Of a stretch of DNA of 64,000 nucleotides, positions 1-10,219 are shown piece by piece (the stretch's first letter is position 1; each line of letters opens with the position of its first letter). The DNA is from Batkoa obscura. Lineage: Eukaryota > Entomophthoromycota > Entomophthoromycetes > Entomophthorales > Batkoaceae. The position numbers and the translations under genes are program-made. The stretch lies in NCBI GenBank assembly GCA_030770535.1, contig JASVEC010000022.1:682001-746000 (forward strand), given 5' to 3'. The notes below the pieces were generated by a model that did no database searches, was not told the origin of the DNA, and was given only the letters and a program-made list of their open reading frames with translations.

Positions 1-1019
1 ACAATGATAACTATAGAGCTGCTAAGTTCAAACATGCTATTCAACTTTTCATTTGAAAATAAAAATTTACAAGTTATAATTATAATGATAATAATTCTCG
101 TTTTAAGTAATAAAAATTAATTCTTTATTAAAATTTTTTAATTTAGAGCTTCTATTCTAATCAATAACGCTACCTTTTTCTGTAAAAATTGGACATAATA
201 TACACTAAAAGCCTTATATATTTAATATTATTTTAAGGCAATTAGGTGTAACATCAATTCCTTTTTCTTAATCATAATAATGATTTTCTTAAAAGTTATA
301 AAATTACTTTTGCCGCTTTCTGCATACATCACATTGCAAAAATTTAGATGACTTAATCTAAATTTTTTTCTCGCCTTATTTTTAGCCAATAATAACCCAT
401 TTCTAAAAAATTGAAATCAAATTTTTTCAATTTCTTGAATACAACAGATCCCATAAAGTTAAAATTAGTTTGACTATAAAACAGAAAAAGGAGCATTATA
501 CTTTCTTTACTCTTTGTTTCTAATGTAAGTATTTTATTTCTCTATAATTTTTTAAACTATCATGATGATATCGAATGCTATCTAATTCTAAACCCAGCTC
601 AATTTGATTTCCGTCTGGTTATTTGATATTACATGTTCTTTAGACTGAGATGATGACTTTATAAACAAAATTTATTGAGATTAGTTTATTAATATTTAGC
701 TTTTTTAGATTGTGGTCATTTACATTATTTGTTTAACAAAGCGTTTTAATAAAATTGATATAATATCGTGCTTTAAAGATTATTACTCTTTCTATCCTTT
801 TATTGTAACTTTAACTTTTTTATTTATGTTTTCTTTTAAATTTCTAATAGTTTGTATAAATTGGTTGATAATATAATTGGCAGTAGGATTTTTATTAATA
901 CTTTTAATTATCAGCTATTATTTGCAGACATAACACTATACATTTTATAGGGTATATAAAAAGGCATTGGAAATCTAGAAAATTAATAACTAAAACTAAA
1001 AATAATAAACATACAAGCT
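1..1019. other. gene-free AT-rich stretch
   Basis: I see no convincing coding exon, RNA gene or repeat here. It lies downstream of the Arb1-like gene, which ends at 1020 on the minus strand. Confidence 0.5.
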
Positions 1020-2270
1020 TCAAATAGGTAAATCATCCGAAACAAATGGTGGTATAATGTTAATGAAATTATCAAAGAACCAAAGCTTATTTTCAAGTTG
1101 GTAAAATGTAGCTTGAATGACCATCCTTTCCAAACAATAAGGTAAGAATTTAATACTTAAATAAATTTTAACGTCATTTGAGTAATTCCAATTCTCAACT
1201 GGATGAAAATAGGTTTGTTCTTCTTCATCTACTTGAGCATAATCACCTAAGTGTTGTTCATCTAGCAATAATTGGAGATAGCTTTCATTAAGCACTTCGA
1301 TTTTTCGAACTATCATTCGGCAGTCCTTTTTAACAAATACAACCTTGGAGTTAAGATCACCTAAATTATCTTGGATGGTCTGTTTAGCTTCTAATAAATT
1401 AACACCCAACATGCTTTCAATCTTTTCATTATTGAAAAATGTGTTTTTTAATATCCATGAGTATTGGCCTTCAAAGTATATGGAACAAGAAATATTAAAC
1501 TTATCTATAATTAATAAGTTTAGTTTAAATACTATAACTAAATATGAATTACCTGGTAATAACAAGCTAAGCATTTTATTAATAGGCAACTGAGTATCAA
1601 TTTTATTTAACAATGCTATAGACTCATTAATATCTTGGATATACTCAGGACAAGAATTGGAAGCTATAAGGTAATTTAAAAACTTCAATATGATTTTTGG
1701 AATTAATTTAAATGATACTAAATCAATATATCTTGGCTTTAGAATAAAACACTCGCTTATAAACTGATGAATTGAATATAAAAAATCGACTTCTGGATCC
1801 AAATCATCAGCATCAACTCCAATTATTAGATTTGTCTCTTTTAGAATAGTGTTGTTTTCATTTTCTTCATTCAGGTCAATTGAATTAATAAATGGTTTAA
1901 TTCCAACTTTTACTTGTCCATGGTTTAAATAAGCATGAAATAAATTGTTTTGCTTTGGGGTCAATTTACTTTTCTTACGAAAACGTTCTATTGCTAGATA
2001 AATCCTTTCAATAAAACTTTTATTTTCACTAATTTAAATGATTAATTAGTTAAATCTAATTTGATATCTTTACTTAAAAATTTCAGGTTCTCCTTGAACA
2101 GTTATATCTAAATATCCTTCATCTATTTCCTCCTCTTCCTCTTTTTGTACTTCAGTTTCCTTTGGCTTTCTCTTTTTCTTTTTCTTTTTGTCCTCATTCA
2201 TTTTTTTCATCTTGAACTCCTCATTTGTTAGCAAGTAGTCCGGTATTTCATTTTCACTTTCTATTTCCAT
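1020..2270 (-). CDS. arb1: Arb1-like subunit of the Argonaute siRNA chaperone (ARC) complex
   Basis: In fission yeast Arb1 binds Argonaute in the ARC complex and supports siRNA loading and heterochromatin formation. I read three exons: 2270-2074, 2028-1553 and 1504-1020 (1158 nt, 385 aa), with introns of 45 and 48 nt that both hold CTAA-type branch sites. The start is the ATG at 2270. Residues 1-65 are a charged, Lys/Glu-rich tail. Then come blocks typical of the family: FIERIYLAIERFRKKSKL followed by NLFHAYL near residues 70-95, a FLNYLIASNSCPEY block, and a proline-ending helix followed by DKFNISCSIYFEG, which only forms once the second intron is removed. The C-terminus resembles the Arb1 end (KLWFFDNF...PPFVSDDL). 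The family match rests on remembered patterns; the in-frame second intron supports it independently. Confidence 0.8.
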
Positions 2271-2779
2271 CGTTGTAATTATTAAAAAGGGCTTGATGTT
2301 AATTTGTGTCTTTTTGTACTTTTATATTTTTATTTTTATTTATTCCTTTTAATTATTATTTGCTTATTTTATAAATGCAATATACATTGGTTGTAATATA
2401 TTTTATTGATAGCTTCGATATAGTCTATGAAGATATAAAATATTAAAATAACGGCGATGATGTTTTATTGTTCAATAAATTAATCAAACATAAAGCTTTA
2501 GTGATTAGTTTATTTGAATTTTAAGTTATATGAATATTTACTATATTTAGCCAATATCTACTTTGGCTTATTAATTTTTTGTTTTTATTTATTATTTTGT
2601 ATAAATTTAATTTAATTTAATTTACAAACAAAACGATTTACAAAATAAAAGGCAAAGGGATAATCACAACACATAGAATATAGATATATGTGAATATGCT
2701 AAACTTTATTAAATCTTTATACAGCTCATTTTTACACTGCTCAAGTATAATATAAACAAGTCCATCTTATATAAACCAA
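2271..2779. other. intergenic region between divergent genes
   Basis: This ~500-bp AT-rich stretch separates the Arb1-like gene (-) from the first secreted glycine-rich gene (+), so it must carry both promoters. A TATATAAA-type box (about 2768-2776) sits right before the plus-strand ATG. I see no other feature. Confidence 0.5.
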
Positions 2780-3439
2780 ATGGTTAAACAATATACATTA
2801 TTCCTCCCTTTATTATTAAATTCTATACTATCATTAGTATTAAATAACAACCAAAGTAAAGATCAAGACGACCTATTATTTACTCAATCATCATTAAATG
2901 GTCAAAAGGATCCATTTTTCAGTTCAAGCGATCAAGACAGTCCATTTTTTCCTTCTTCATTAAACAATCCAAATAATCTCTCTAGTTCCTTATCTAATAA
3001 CCCAAGCAGTCCATTTCCTCCAGCATTTAACAATCCAGGAAGTCCATTTCCACCAAAGTTTCAAAACCCAAATGATCCTTTTAGTAACGTACCTAACCCA
3101 TTTCCAAAAGAATATGTACCTGAAATTAAAAAAACAGATAATGAAAAGACAAAAGAAGGATTTAAAAAAGGAGTCAAAGTAGCGGGAGGTGCAACAAAAG
3201 GAGCGCTTATTGGCTTCGTTAAGGGAGTTCCTAACATAATCAAAGATCCTATTAAATTTGCCACTAAAGGTAGTGAAGTTGGTAAAAAGAAAGCAGCGGC
3301 TCCTGGAAGTATTCTTGGTGGTACGGCAGGTGCGGGTATTGGTTTATTTGCTGGGGCTGGTAATACTGTATTGGATACTGTAAAGGGATCTATTAAAGAA
3401 GCTAGTAAAGATCAAAAATCTCATATTTTCACAGGGTGA
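2780..3439 (+). CDS. small secreted glycine-rich protein, paralogue 1 of 3
   Basis: The function is unknown. This intronless gene encodes 219 aa with a hydrophobic N-terminal signal peptide (about residues 1-20). Next is a Ser/Asn/Pro-rich spacer (about 25-110) holding four or five degenerate repeats of the type NNPxSPFPP. The Lys/Gly-rich C-terminal domain (about 125-215) has many small-residue spacings (GGATKGALIGF, GSILGGTAGAGIGLFAGAG) like glycine-zipper segments. The block GFVKGVPNIIKD and the later PGSILGG recur in the next two genes, which makes the three a tandem family. A membrane-associating or cell-wall role is possible, but it is inference only. The start is the first ATG, directly after a TATA-like run. 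Confidence 0.7.
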   Translation: MVKQYTLFLPLLLNSILSLVLNNNQSKDQDDLLFTQSSLNGQKDPFFSSSDQDSPFFPSSLNNPNNLSSSLSNNPSSPFPPAFNNPGSPFPPKFQNPNDPFSNVPNPFPKEYVPEIKKTDNEKTKEGFKKGVKVAGGATKGALIGFVKGVPNIIKDPIKFATKGSEVGKKKAAAPGSILGGTAGAGIGLFAGAGNTVLDTVKGSIKEASKDQKSHIFTG

Positions 3440-3815
3440 TTTATTATACAAAAGAATAATAAATGAAAATGCTTGTTTTAATGTTTTTAACTTTAGTTTT
3501 TATAGTTTTAATATCCATTTTTATATAATAAACTAAGTTGAAGAGATAGAAATCTAAATTACAGTTTTATAAAGCTTATAGTAACAATAACACTGATACT
3601 TTTATTTATTATTTCTATTAAGTTATAGTTTAATAGCTTATAAACTACATTCTATGTATTTCTTATTTTATTAATTTAATGTACTATGATATTGAGATAG
3701 GAAACATTACTTTAGAATAAAAGATCAGCCAGAGTAAAGCAGATCGAGTCAAATATAAAATATATATAAAATAATTTGTAATTTATAATCTATAATCTTA
3801 AATTATCATAACGTT
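3440..3815. other. spacer in the secreted-protein cluster
   Basis: This is 376 bp of AT-rich DNA holding the 3' end of paralogue 1 and the promoter of paralogue 2. I see no further element. Confidence 0.5.
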
Positions 3816-4409
3816 ATGCTTTTCCAACAAAGATATATTATATTTTCATTTTTATTTTTATTATTACTTAATCCAATTTATTCGGATTTAAATTATAATC
3901 GCTTTGATAGTAAAAATAATAGTAATGATAGTAATAACACCAATGACAATTTAACAAAGGCAATTGACACGAACCCATCAGGCTCTTTAAACTTGAATAA
4001 AAAACAAAAAAACAGTGAAATTAAATATAATGATCCCAAAGACCATAGTGTTGTTATACCAAATGATAATGCTGATACTAATACTGATGGTACCGCAGAT
4101 AAAAACACAGCCAAAGAAACATTAAAAATAGTATTAAATGGGGTATCTAAACTCTCAAGTTTATCAAATACTATATTAAAATTGGCTAAAGGTACAGGCT
4201 TAGGAATTGGTAAAAGTATACCTGATATAGTCAAAGATACAGTTATTCTTGCAGTTGAAGGTGGAACCCTTGGTGCTAAAGTTTGGATCCCAGGAATTGT
4301 TCTTGGCCTTGTTGGTGGTACTGCAGTTGGTCTTGTCAAAAGTGTTTATACTGCAACTAAAAATGCTAGTAAAGAATCGGCCAAAGAAATTAAAGATGAT
4401 AAAATTTAA
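3816..4409 (+). CDS. small secreted glycine-rich protein, paralogue 2 of 3
   Basis: This is an unrecognised family, 197 aa, one exon. A strong signal peptide (MLFQQRYIIFSFLFLLLLNP...) probably ends near IYS-DL at about residue 23. An Asn/Asp/Ser-rich linker runs to about residue 90. The C-terminal domain shares a core with its neighbours: GLGIGKSIPDIVKD, then WIPGIVLGLVGGTAVGLVKS. This core has G-x3-G spacings and could form one or two small-residue helices. The tail is charged. It lies in the same orientation 376 bp after paralogue 1 and 274 bp before paralogue 3, as expected for tandem duplication. The linkers share no sequence, so the mature N-terminal halves evolve fast while the core is held. 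Confidence 0.7.
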   Translation: MLFQQRYIIFSFLFLLLLNPIYSDLNYNRFDSKNNSNDSNNTNDNLTKAIDTNPSGSLNLNKKQKNSEIKYNDPKDHSVVIPNDNADTNTDGTADKNTAKETLKIVLNGVSKLSSLSNTILKLAKGTGLGIGKSIPDIVKDTVILAVEGGTLGAKVWIPGIVLGLVGGTAVGLVKSVYTATKNASKESAKEIKDDKI

Positions 4410-4683
4410 GGTAGCTTTCTATTGGTATCTAAAATAAAACACTATTTTATACTTTGTTTATTACATTTATATACCAAATTATTTAAATGTTAGTTATTTC
4501 TTTAGTCTAGTTAGTAATTTTGTATTTAAAATAATAGTTTGGATATTTGAATAGCCTCAAAAGTGATACCTGCTTTCAAGATGAACAACTTTATTTGTTT
4601 TTTGGGCAATCCTTACTAATGGTTGCTGATCTTTTTTATAATAAGTATAAAAACAATAGTCAACAAAATTATAATGAAAAAAA

Positions 4684-5112
4684 ATGAATTTGATTTATTT
4701 ATTAAACTTTGCATTACTCTTTAATCAATTTTTTGTCTACTGTAACACGATACCCGGACTTAACAAGCAATTGGTGATATTACAAACGGAAGAGAAACTA
4801 AATGCATCTCCTAAAAACACATTAAAACGACCTATTAAGAAACCAGTTTTTAAAATGGTAATGACTCATGATTTAAAGATCATAAAGAATACTTTGTATG
4901 GGTTTGCCCGAGGGGTACCTGATTTAGTTAGAAGTGTAGTGACTGATGGTATCAATGGTGCTTTTAAAGGGATTCCATTATTCGTTCCTGGTATTGTTTT
5001 AGGTTTATTAGGTGGAATTGTTTGGGGGCTAGGTAGAGGCGTAGTCAAAACGGTTAAAAGTACAGCCGAAGGGGCAAAGGAAGGGATGGAATTTGATGAC
5101 GATTATATTTGA
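4684..5112 (+). CDS. small secreted glycine-rich protein, paralogue 3 of 3
   Basis: Shortest member, 142 aa, single exon. The signal peptide covers about residues 1-20 (...FFVYC-NT). The linker is short and basic, without the Asn/Ser repeats of the other two. The core is GFARGVPDLVRS followed by FVPGIVLGLLGGIVWGLGRGVVK, closest to paralogue 2. It ends with an acidic tail (EFDDDYI). The shared scheme across the three genes is G-[FI]-x-[KR]-[GS]-[VI]-P-[DN]-[IL]-[IV]-[KR], a 20-30 residue gap, then P-G-[IS]-[VI]-L-G-G-like glycine spacing. No known domain is recognised. Confidence 0.7.
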   Translation: MNLIYLLNFALLFNQFFVYCNTIPGLNKQLVILQTEEKLNASPKNTLKRPIKKPVFKMVMTHDLKIIKNTLYGFARGVPDLVRSVVTDGINGAFKGIPLFVPGIVLGLLGGIVWGLGRGVVKTVKSTAEGAKEGMEFDDDYI

Positions 5113-6528
5113 TCAATAAATTATAGTTTCTGTTATTTTTGTTGTTTAACGTTTATTGTTTATTATTTAGTTATAAGTCTATTTCCTATATATACGAACA
5201 TGCTTTTATTTATGAATTTTATTGTCCGTTCTCACAATTAGTGATATTTGAAAATTGGATAATAAAACAATCCTCCAGAAATGATAGTCACATGCAGATG
5301 TTTCAACTCTATTGGAATATGATCTGTGATCATTTTCAAAACCAGTTAATAGTTTACATGGTAGTTTAAAGCTTAGTTCTTAAACTTTATTTTTAAATGA
5401 ACAATTAATTAGGCTAGAATAAAGTCACAGCAACTACAGACATTTTTTTCTACACATGATAGTATTTTTTAGTAAATAAACTAAAGCAGCATTCAAAGGA
5501 ACTGTTATTTGATTACAAGTTTACAACAACTGTATTAAAAATAGTGAATAATATTAATTGTAACTTTAAGAGAGTCATCTAGAAGTGTACCCAAATAACG
5601 ATAAGTATTTAAATTCTCTTGTAGTGTAGGTTATTAAAAATAAATCTTATTGACACGAATTTAAAAGGTGATAAGTATGCTAACCATTTTTGATTTATTA
5701 TTGTTAATGAATTTAAAAAGAGTATTTTTACAACTTCAAATTAATTTTATATGGCAAAGATAGATTAAGTTTCACGAAAAATACCCAAAGTAATGAGATA
5801 AACTAGCTTTAATAGTTCTGATAAAGCTTATTATTGCTTCAATTCAGGTTGTTATCTATTTAAACTAATAAACAACTGGTATGATATTATGATAATGGAC
5901 TTTTAAAGGAGTTTGATTATTCTTTATTTCCCAAATAAGAACATTTACTAACTTATTTCTTAAATTTATTACTAAATTTTGTAAACTATAAAAAACTAAA
6001 CCAAATAAATTAAAGATAAACTGATAAAGTTATGAATTATTAGGCTATAAGGATCAAATAAATTACGATTACAATTACAATACATAGAAGAATTTAACGT
6101 TTTAATTATAATGTTTGACCACAAATAACTTATTAATTTAAAAAAACGCTTTGTTTTACAACCTTAGGATAAAATGTTGAAGTATAAAACAAAAAATGAC
6201 TTGAATGGGGTAAAAGAGGAGTTGGGTGGAAGTAGCCAAAAGCCTATAATCCTTGAAAACAAAAGAAATTCATTGGGTTGAATTATTACAATAAAAATCC
6301 GAATTTAAGAATGGGGCAAAGGAAAAAGAAAGAAACGTGAAAGAAAGGAAATGTAACAAATCAGTACAAGATTAACTAAAATTCTACTCCATTATTGGTA
6401 GTTATTTTAAAAAAATAGAAGATTCAGTTAACTAAATTGATTAGCAATATATAAAAGCATCAACTAAACAATTAAACATAAAAACTTTATTTATTTATAT
6501 TTTACTTATTACTTAGAAAACAAAAGGT
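5113..6528. other. gene-free stretch
   Basis: About 1.4 kb of AT-rich DNA downstream of the secreted-protein cluster. Short open frames (for example 5139-5369) look like chance. The last few hundred bases, with a purine-rich run near 6290-6350 and a TATATAAA-like box near 6450, probably contain the promoter of the gene at 6529. Confidence 0.45.
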
Positions 6529-7008
6529 ATGGAAGGCGAATCTAATCTAGGGTATACAATGGCATCATCGATCGATTCCGCCTTTAACAAAACACATAAA
6601 CGCAACACCTCCATCAAATCCCGTTCCAAATTATTAGACTTATTACAAACTGAAGAAGAGCAATTATATCAAGATTTTAACTATATCAATACCAACCCCT
6701 CAATTTCCCCTTCAAGTTCTTCTACCCTATTAAGTAATGAAAGCGCTGAAAATATACCTTTTGACTCCCATTTATTAAATAAGTTACATATTGACCACCA
6801 TTATTTATTACAACAGAACAAAACTTTGTCCAAAGAATTGCAGTTTGCTAAGCTTACAGCACAAGCCTTAAGAAACATATTAAATCAAAAAGAGGAGCAA
6901 CTGATGCTATTAGCACAGCAGTTGAGTAATAAGGCTTCTAACTCTGAGCTTAAAAGAGAAGGTTCCCAAAATCGAATCAAGTTACCTTTTCGCAATAGAA
7001 GTCATTAG
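6529..7008 (+). CDS. small coiled-coil protein of unknown function
   Basis: A 159-aa single-exon frame that I do not recognise. The N-terminal two thirds is Ser/Thr/Asn-rich and likely disordered, with a basic Ser-rich patch (KTHKRNTSIKSRSK, about residues 21-34) that could be a phosphorylation or localisation site. Residues about 85-135 (LHIDHHYLLQQNKTLSKELQ..., ending QLMLLAQQL) have heptad-spaced leucines and look like one coiled-coil helix. The tail is basic. Codon use matches neighbouring genes and the composition is protein-like, so I take it as real. A small adaptor or scaffold role is only a guess. Confidence 0.6.
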   Translation: MEGESNLGYTMASSIDSAFNKTHKRNTSIKSRSKLLDLLQTEEEQLYQDFNYINTNPSISPSSSSTLLSNESAENIPFDSHLLNKLHIDHHYLLQQNKTLSKELQFAKLTAQALRNILNQKEEQLMLLAQQLSNKASNSELKREGSQNRIKLPFRNRSH

Positions 7009-7532
7009 TTTATTTTGATCTTACTTTCTCTCTCCTCTTTTTTATGATACTGGGCATCATTTTTATTAAAATATCAGACTTAATTTTTTATGTCATACGT
7101 ATCATTTATTTATGTTTTTATGTTAGGAGCAAATACTTATTGTATTATTAAATTGCCATTTTCTTGAATTAAGATTTTTTCTAAAATTATGACTTTTAAT
7201 ATTAAAAAGAATCCTGAAACTTTAATAATACCAACCCTCAGATCACTGTTTTTAATTTAGAATGGAGGGTAGTAAGAACTTTGATTTTAGATTATGGTAA
7301 TAAGCCACAATGTTAATTTTGAAATTAAAAATAAATTTTATAAAATCGAAATAGAGTATGCTGAGTTATTAGATATTCTGATTTTAAAATAATAGCTTTT
7401 ATTAGAGGTAGAAAGACACTAACTAGCTTTATTGTATTATAAAAGTTCCCATTTATTAAAAGTCAACTTATAGAAATTATAAACTTTGATTATTAGTTTT
7501 AATATATTTTCTAGACTTTCTACTTTTTATAA
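7009..7532. other. gene-free stretch before the repeat field
   Basis: AT-rich sequence downstream of the coiled-coil gene. I see no feature until the repeat that starts near 7538. Confidence 0.4.
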
Positions 7533-7537
7533 AATGA

Positions 7538-7632
7538 ATATAGGGATGTCTAAATTGGTTTCATTTTTTTATTTAATTTTTAATATCTTGTATTTTAAAA
7601 ACTACTTAAAATTGTAAAAATAAATCCTTTAT
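7538..7632 (+). mobile_element. diverged M1-like MITE copy
   Basis: It begins TATAGGGATGTCT and ends in a TAAATCCTTTA motif, a decayed version of the M1 termini. The same ~95-bp variant with the same downstream flank occurs at 20616, so this is an older subfamily copied as part of a larger dispersed repeat rather than two independent insertions. Confidence 0.5.
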
Positions 7633-7732
7633 TAAAAAGTAGAAGTTACCTAACATAGTTTTACATTATTTTATAGTATATATTGTAAGTTAGTTGAATT
7701 TTTACTAAATTTAATATAACTTACTGGATTAG

Positions 7733-8297
7733 TGTAAATATCGCTTTGTCAGCTCTACGGTTGATTATAGTATAATAGCCATTTAAGTTGTTGTGCTCTT
7801 GAGTTCAGAGACAATCAATCCCATGCTCTTATTTTGATTTTCTATGAGAATTTTTAGCTTCATTCCAAAGGATATTGATGATGTATTTTTGTGTTTAAGA
7901 ATTTTACTAACAAATTTTCCACTCAAATACCGCTTAAAAAACGGAAAAATAACGAAACCAAAAAAACATCCCCATATTATCTTCTCGTTTTGACATTTAT
8001 ACTTGTCAGAGTATAAAAGAGATTTTATAATATAGTGGTTCGAGGCTTTTTAATGGAATTATTCTCTGATATCTCGTACACTTAATAAAGCCACTAAATT
8101 TCCTTGATAGTATTTTACATAGATATTAGATTAGCGTTGTTTATTATATTTGTCTTACATAGTCCATAACCCATTACATGCTATTCTTCATAGTTTAAAT
8201 CTATCTTAGTCACATAAACTAAGACCTTTCGACTTACAGTATAGTCAACTAGGCAATAGCTATTTTTGGCTCCAGTCATTGAGTACCAGATTTTACA
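7733..8297 (-). mobile_element. solo LTR, copy 1, with an M1 MITE inserted
   Basis: The element is about 455 bp without the nested MITE. It starts TGTAAATATC, ends ...ATTTTACA, and is flanked by the 5-bp direct repeat ATTAG. The related sequence near 20808 has a single ATTAG and no insert, which is an empty site. TG...CA ends plus a 5-bp duplication mark a solo long terminal repeat of an LTR retrotransposon; no internal region is present. It is clearly diverged from the other two copies, so it is an old fossil. Copia versus gypsy cannot be told from the LTR alone. The strand is given relative to the other copies. Confidence 0.75.
7875..7974 (-). mobile_element. M1 MITE nested in the solo LTR
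   Basis: A 100-bp element inserted in the LTR and flanked by TA on both sides. The LTR copy near 21312 shows the uninterrupted GATATTATC with one TA. This fixes the M1 ends and its TA target duplication, as expected for a Tc1/mariner-type non-autonomous element. Confidence 0.8.
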
Positions 8298-8644
8298 ATT
8301 AGCAAGGCTTTTACTAATATAACATATATATTGATATTGATCAAAGTTGTAGTATGTAAATAAATACATATTTTTATAACCTTATTAAAAAAATATTTGT
8401 TATTGACTGCTTTATAGCCAGCGTTCTAGATTTGCTATCAAATGAATGAATTATTTTAATATTATAATTATATTACTGACATACTAGCAAATCAATAAAT
8501 AGCTACATGAGAGGGAGTGGTTATTTCCGAAACTATAGTTGACCATCCTTATCTAATACAAGTAATATATAATATTTTATACTTATCATTATAATTATTT
8601 GCTTTTTTGGTTACTTATTAACTTAGCTATTAATAATTTAAATA

Positions 8645-8742
8645 ATGGGGGTGCTTTTTTTGGATTCATTACTTTTTCCATCTTCTGAGCGCTGTTTAAG
8701 CGGAAAAAGGATTAGTAGATTCTTAACAAAAATATATCCCCA
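8645..8742 (+). mobile_element. M1 MITE copy
   Basis: Left end GGGGGTGCTTTTTTT, internal GAGCGCTGTTTAAGCGG, right end ATATCCCCA. It is moderately diverged from the consensus. Confidence 0.7.
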
Positions 8743-9231
8743 ACACTGACACTTAACAATTAATTTTTATCATTTAATAAACTATTTGTTTTTTTAGTAG
8801 ATATTAAAACTTTTAGATTTTCTGTTATTCCTATAAAATAAACTGAAGTTAACCTTTTAATTTTTTATAGACTTCATAGCTTTAATTGCACTTATATCAC
8901 TTTTTATTTATTTATTTATCAGATACTGGATAATAGTGTAGTTTACCATTGTGTTTAACAAAATGTAGATACTTTTTAATACCTTGCATTTTATTATTAT
9001 TAATTAATATTTTTTATTTAATGTTTTAAAACTATTTTTCCATTATGAAAAATTCTTAAAATGTTTATTGACTACACTTCTTATATAATACTTAGTAAAA
9101 AAATTAAGACAAATATCTAAATTCTTAATTATTTTATAGATTCCTTTAAACATATAATATAAAAACTTTTGGGATTTAAAATGATTTTCTGTAGTACATT
9201 AATTTTTATGAACTTTTTATTTAAAAAGTTT

Positions 9232-9338
9232 TCAGATGGTAATGTTTTTTTTGGTTTCATTACTTTTACACTTTTTAAGTGCTATTTAAGCGGAAAAATT
9301 GTTAGGAAAATCCTTAAGCAAGAAAATATATCCTCAAT
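9232..9338 (+). mobile_element. M1 MITE copy
   Basis: It carries the internal M1 signature (TTTTTGGTTTCATTACTTTT...AAGTGCTATTTAAGCGG) and a right end ATATCCTC. The left end is decayed. Confidence 0.65.
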
Positions 9339-9403
9339 ATTAAAATTTTTAAAAATTCCATCTCAAAGTTTAGTTCTAAAAACTTGTATTTTATTTTTAT
9401 ATC

Positions 9404-9828
9404 GTGGAATCTGGTACTTAATAATTAGAGTCAAAAGGTCTTAATTTGTGTAACTAAGATAAACTTGACTTATGAAGAATAGCATATAATAGGCTATGGA
9501 CTGTGTAGGACAATATAATAGGCAATACTAGCATAAAATCTACGTAAGATATTATCAAGAAGGTTGATTGGCTTTATCAAAAGTATCGGATATCAGGGAA
9601 TAATCCAATTAAAAAGCCCCGAACTATCATGTTCTAAAATCTCTTTATACTCCAACAAATACGGATATCAAAACGAGGGATAGCATCCTTCGCAATGAAG
9701 TTGAGAACTCTCGGAGCAAATCAAAATAAAAGGACTCTGAATTGGTTGTGCCTGAACTTGAGAATACAGTAACTTAAGTGATTGTTATGTTATAATCAAT
9801 TATAGAGCTGACAAAGCAATATTTCACA
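9404..9828 (+). mobile_element. solo LTR, copy 2
   Basis: About 425 bp, starting near TGGAATCTGG and ending ATTTCACA, aligned over its length with the LTR at 20986-21449 and, reversed, with 7733-8297. Flanking ATATC/ATATT is a likely 5-bp duplication. Sequence flanking it (9366-9404 and 9829-9870) is contiguous in the related repeat at 21975-22035, which again serves as an empty site. No internal retrotransposon region is present. It is diverged and old. Confidence 0.7.
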
Positions 9829-9874
9829 ATATTAATAAGAAATAAAGTTAAATAACTACATATTCATGTATCAT

Positions 9875-9977
9875 ATATGAAAGTGTTTTTTTGGTTTCAT
9901 CACTTTTTCCATTTTTTTAAGCATTATTTAAGTAGAAGTTAGTAAAATTGTTAAATAAAAAAATGCATCCCATATTT
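9875..9977 (+). mobile_element. M1 MITE copy
   Basis: Decayed left end (TATGAAAGTGTTTTTTT), clear TTTCATCACTTTTTCC core and right end GCATCCCATA. Confidence 0.65.
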
Positions 9978-10111
9978 TGCTTTTATCAATTTATTAGTAG
10001 GTTTTAATTTTGAAATTTTGATATTACTAATAAAATTGATAGTTTTCCAGTTGAAAAATTAAACTAACCCTAATTGTTGATACAAATTTACTAATTTGAA
10101 TGCAAAATGCT

Positions 10112-10216
10112 ATCTGGGGAGGTACTTTTTGTTTGAAAGTTTTACTAGTAGCCTTTCTGCTCAAATAGCGCTTAAAAATGGAAAAAGTGATGAAATCAAA
10201 AATACATTCCTGCATA
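10112..10216 (-). mobile_element. M1 MITE copy
   Basis: Reverse orientation: GGGGAGGTACTTTTTG left, CTCAAATAGCGCTTAAAA core, ACATTCCTGCATA right. It lies only ~135 bp after the previous, oppositely oriented copy, so the pair could fold back. Confidence 0.65.
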
Positions 10217-10219
10217 TTT

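Larger units (their letters stand above)
7538..8470. repeat. dispersed repeat R2, copy 1 (interrupted by a solo LTR)
   Basis: The segments 7538-7732 and 8298-8470 align, in order and in the same orientation, with 20616-20985. The stretch between them (7733-8297) is absent there and is the solo LTR described separately. R2 has no recognisable coding content; its family is unknown. Confidence 0.6.

Noticed and set aside
3893-4339. 148-codon minus-strand frame opposite secreted paralogue 2
   Set aside because: Shadow frame; the plus-strand gene has a signal peptide and paralogues.
8035-8060. tRNA-like GGTTCGAGGC box inside the repeat at 7733-8297
   Set aside because: No matching A box or cloverleaf arms around it; explained as part of the LTR.
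9169-9444. 91-codon frame at 9169-9444
   Set aside because: It runs through an M1 copy and into a solo LTR.
9404-9828. Reading the ~455-bp repeat as a DNA transposon fragment
   Set aside because: TG...CA ends, 5-bp target duplication and an empty site fit a solo LTR far better.
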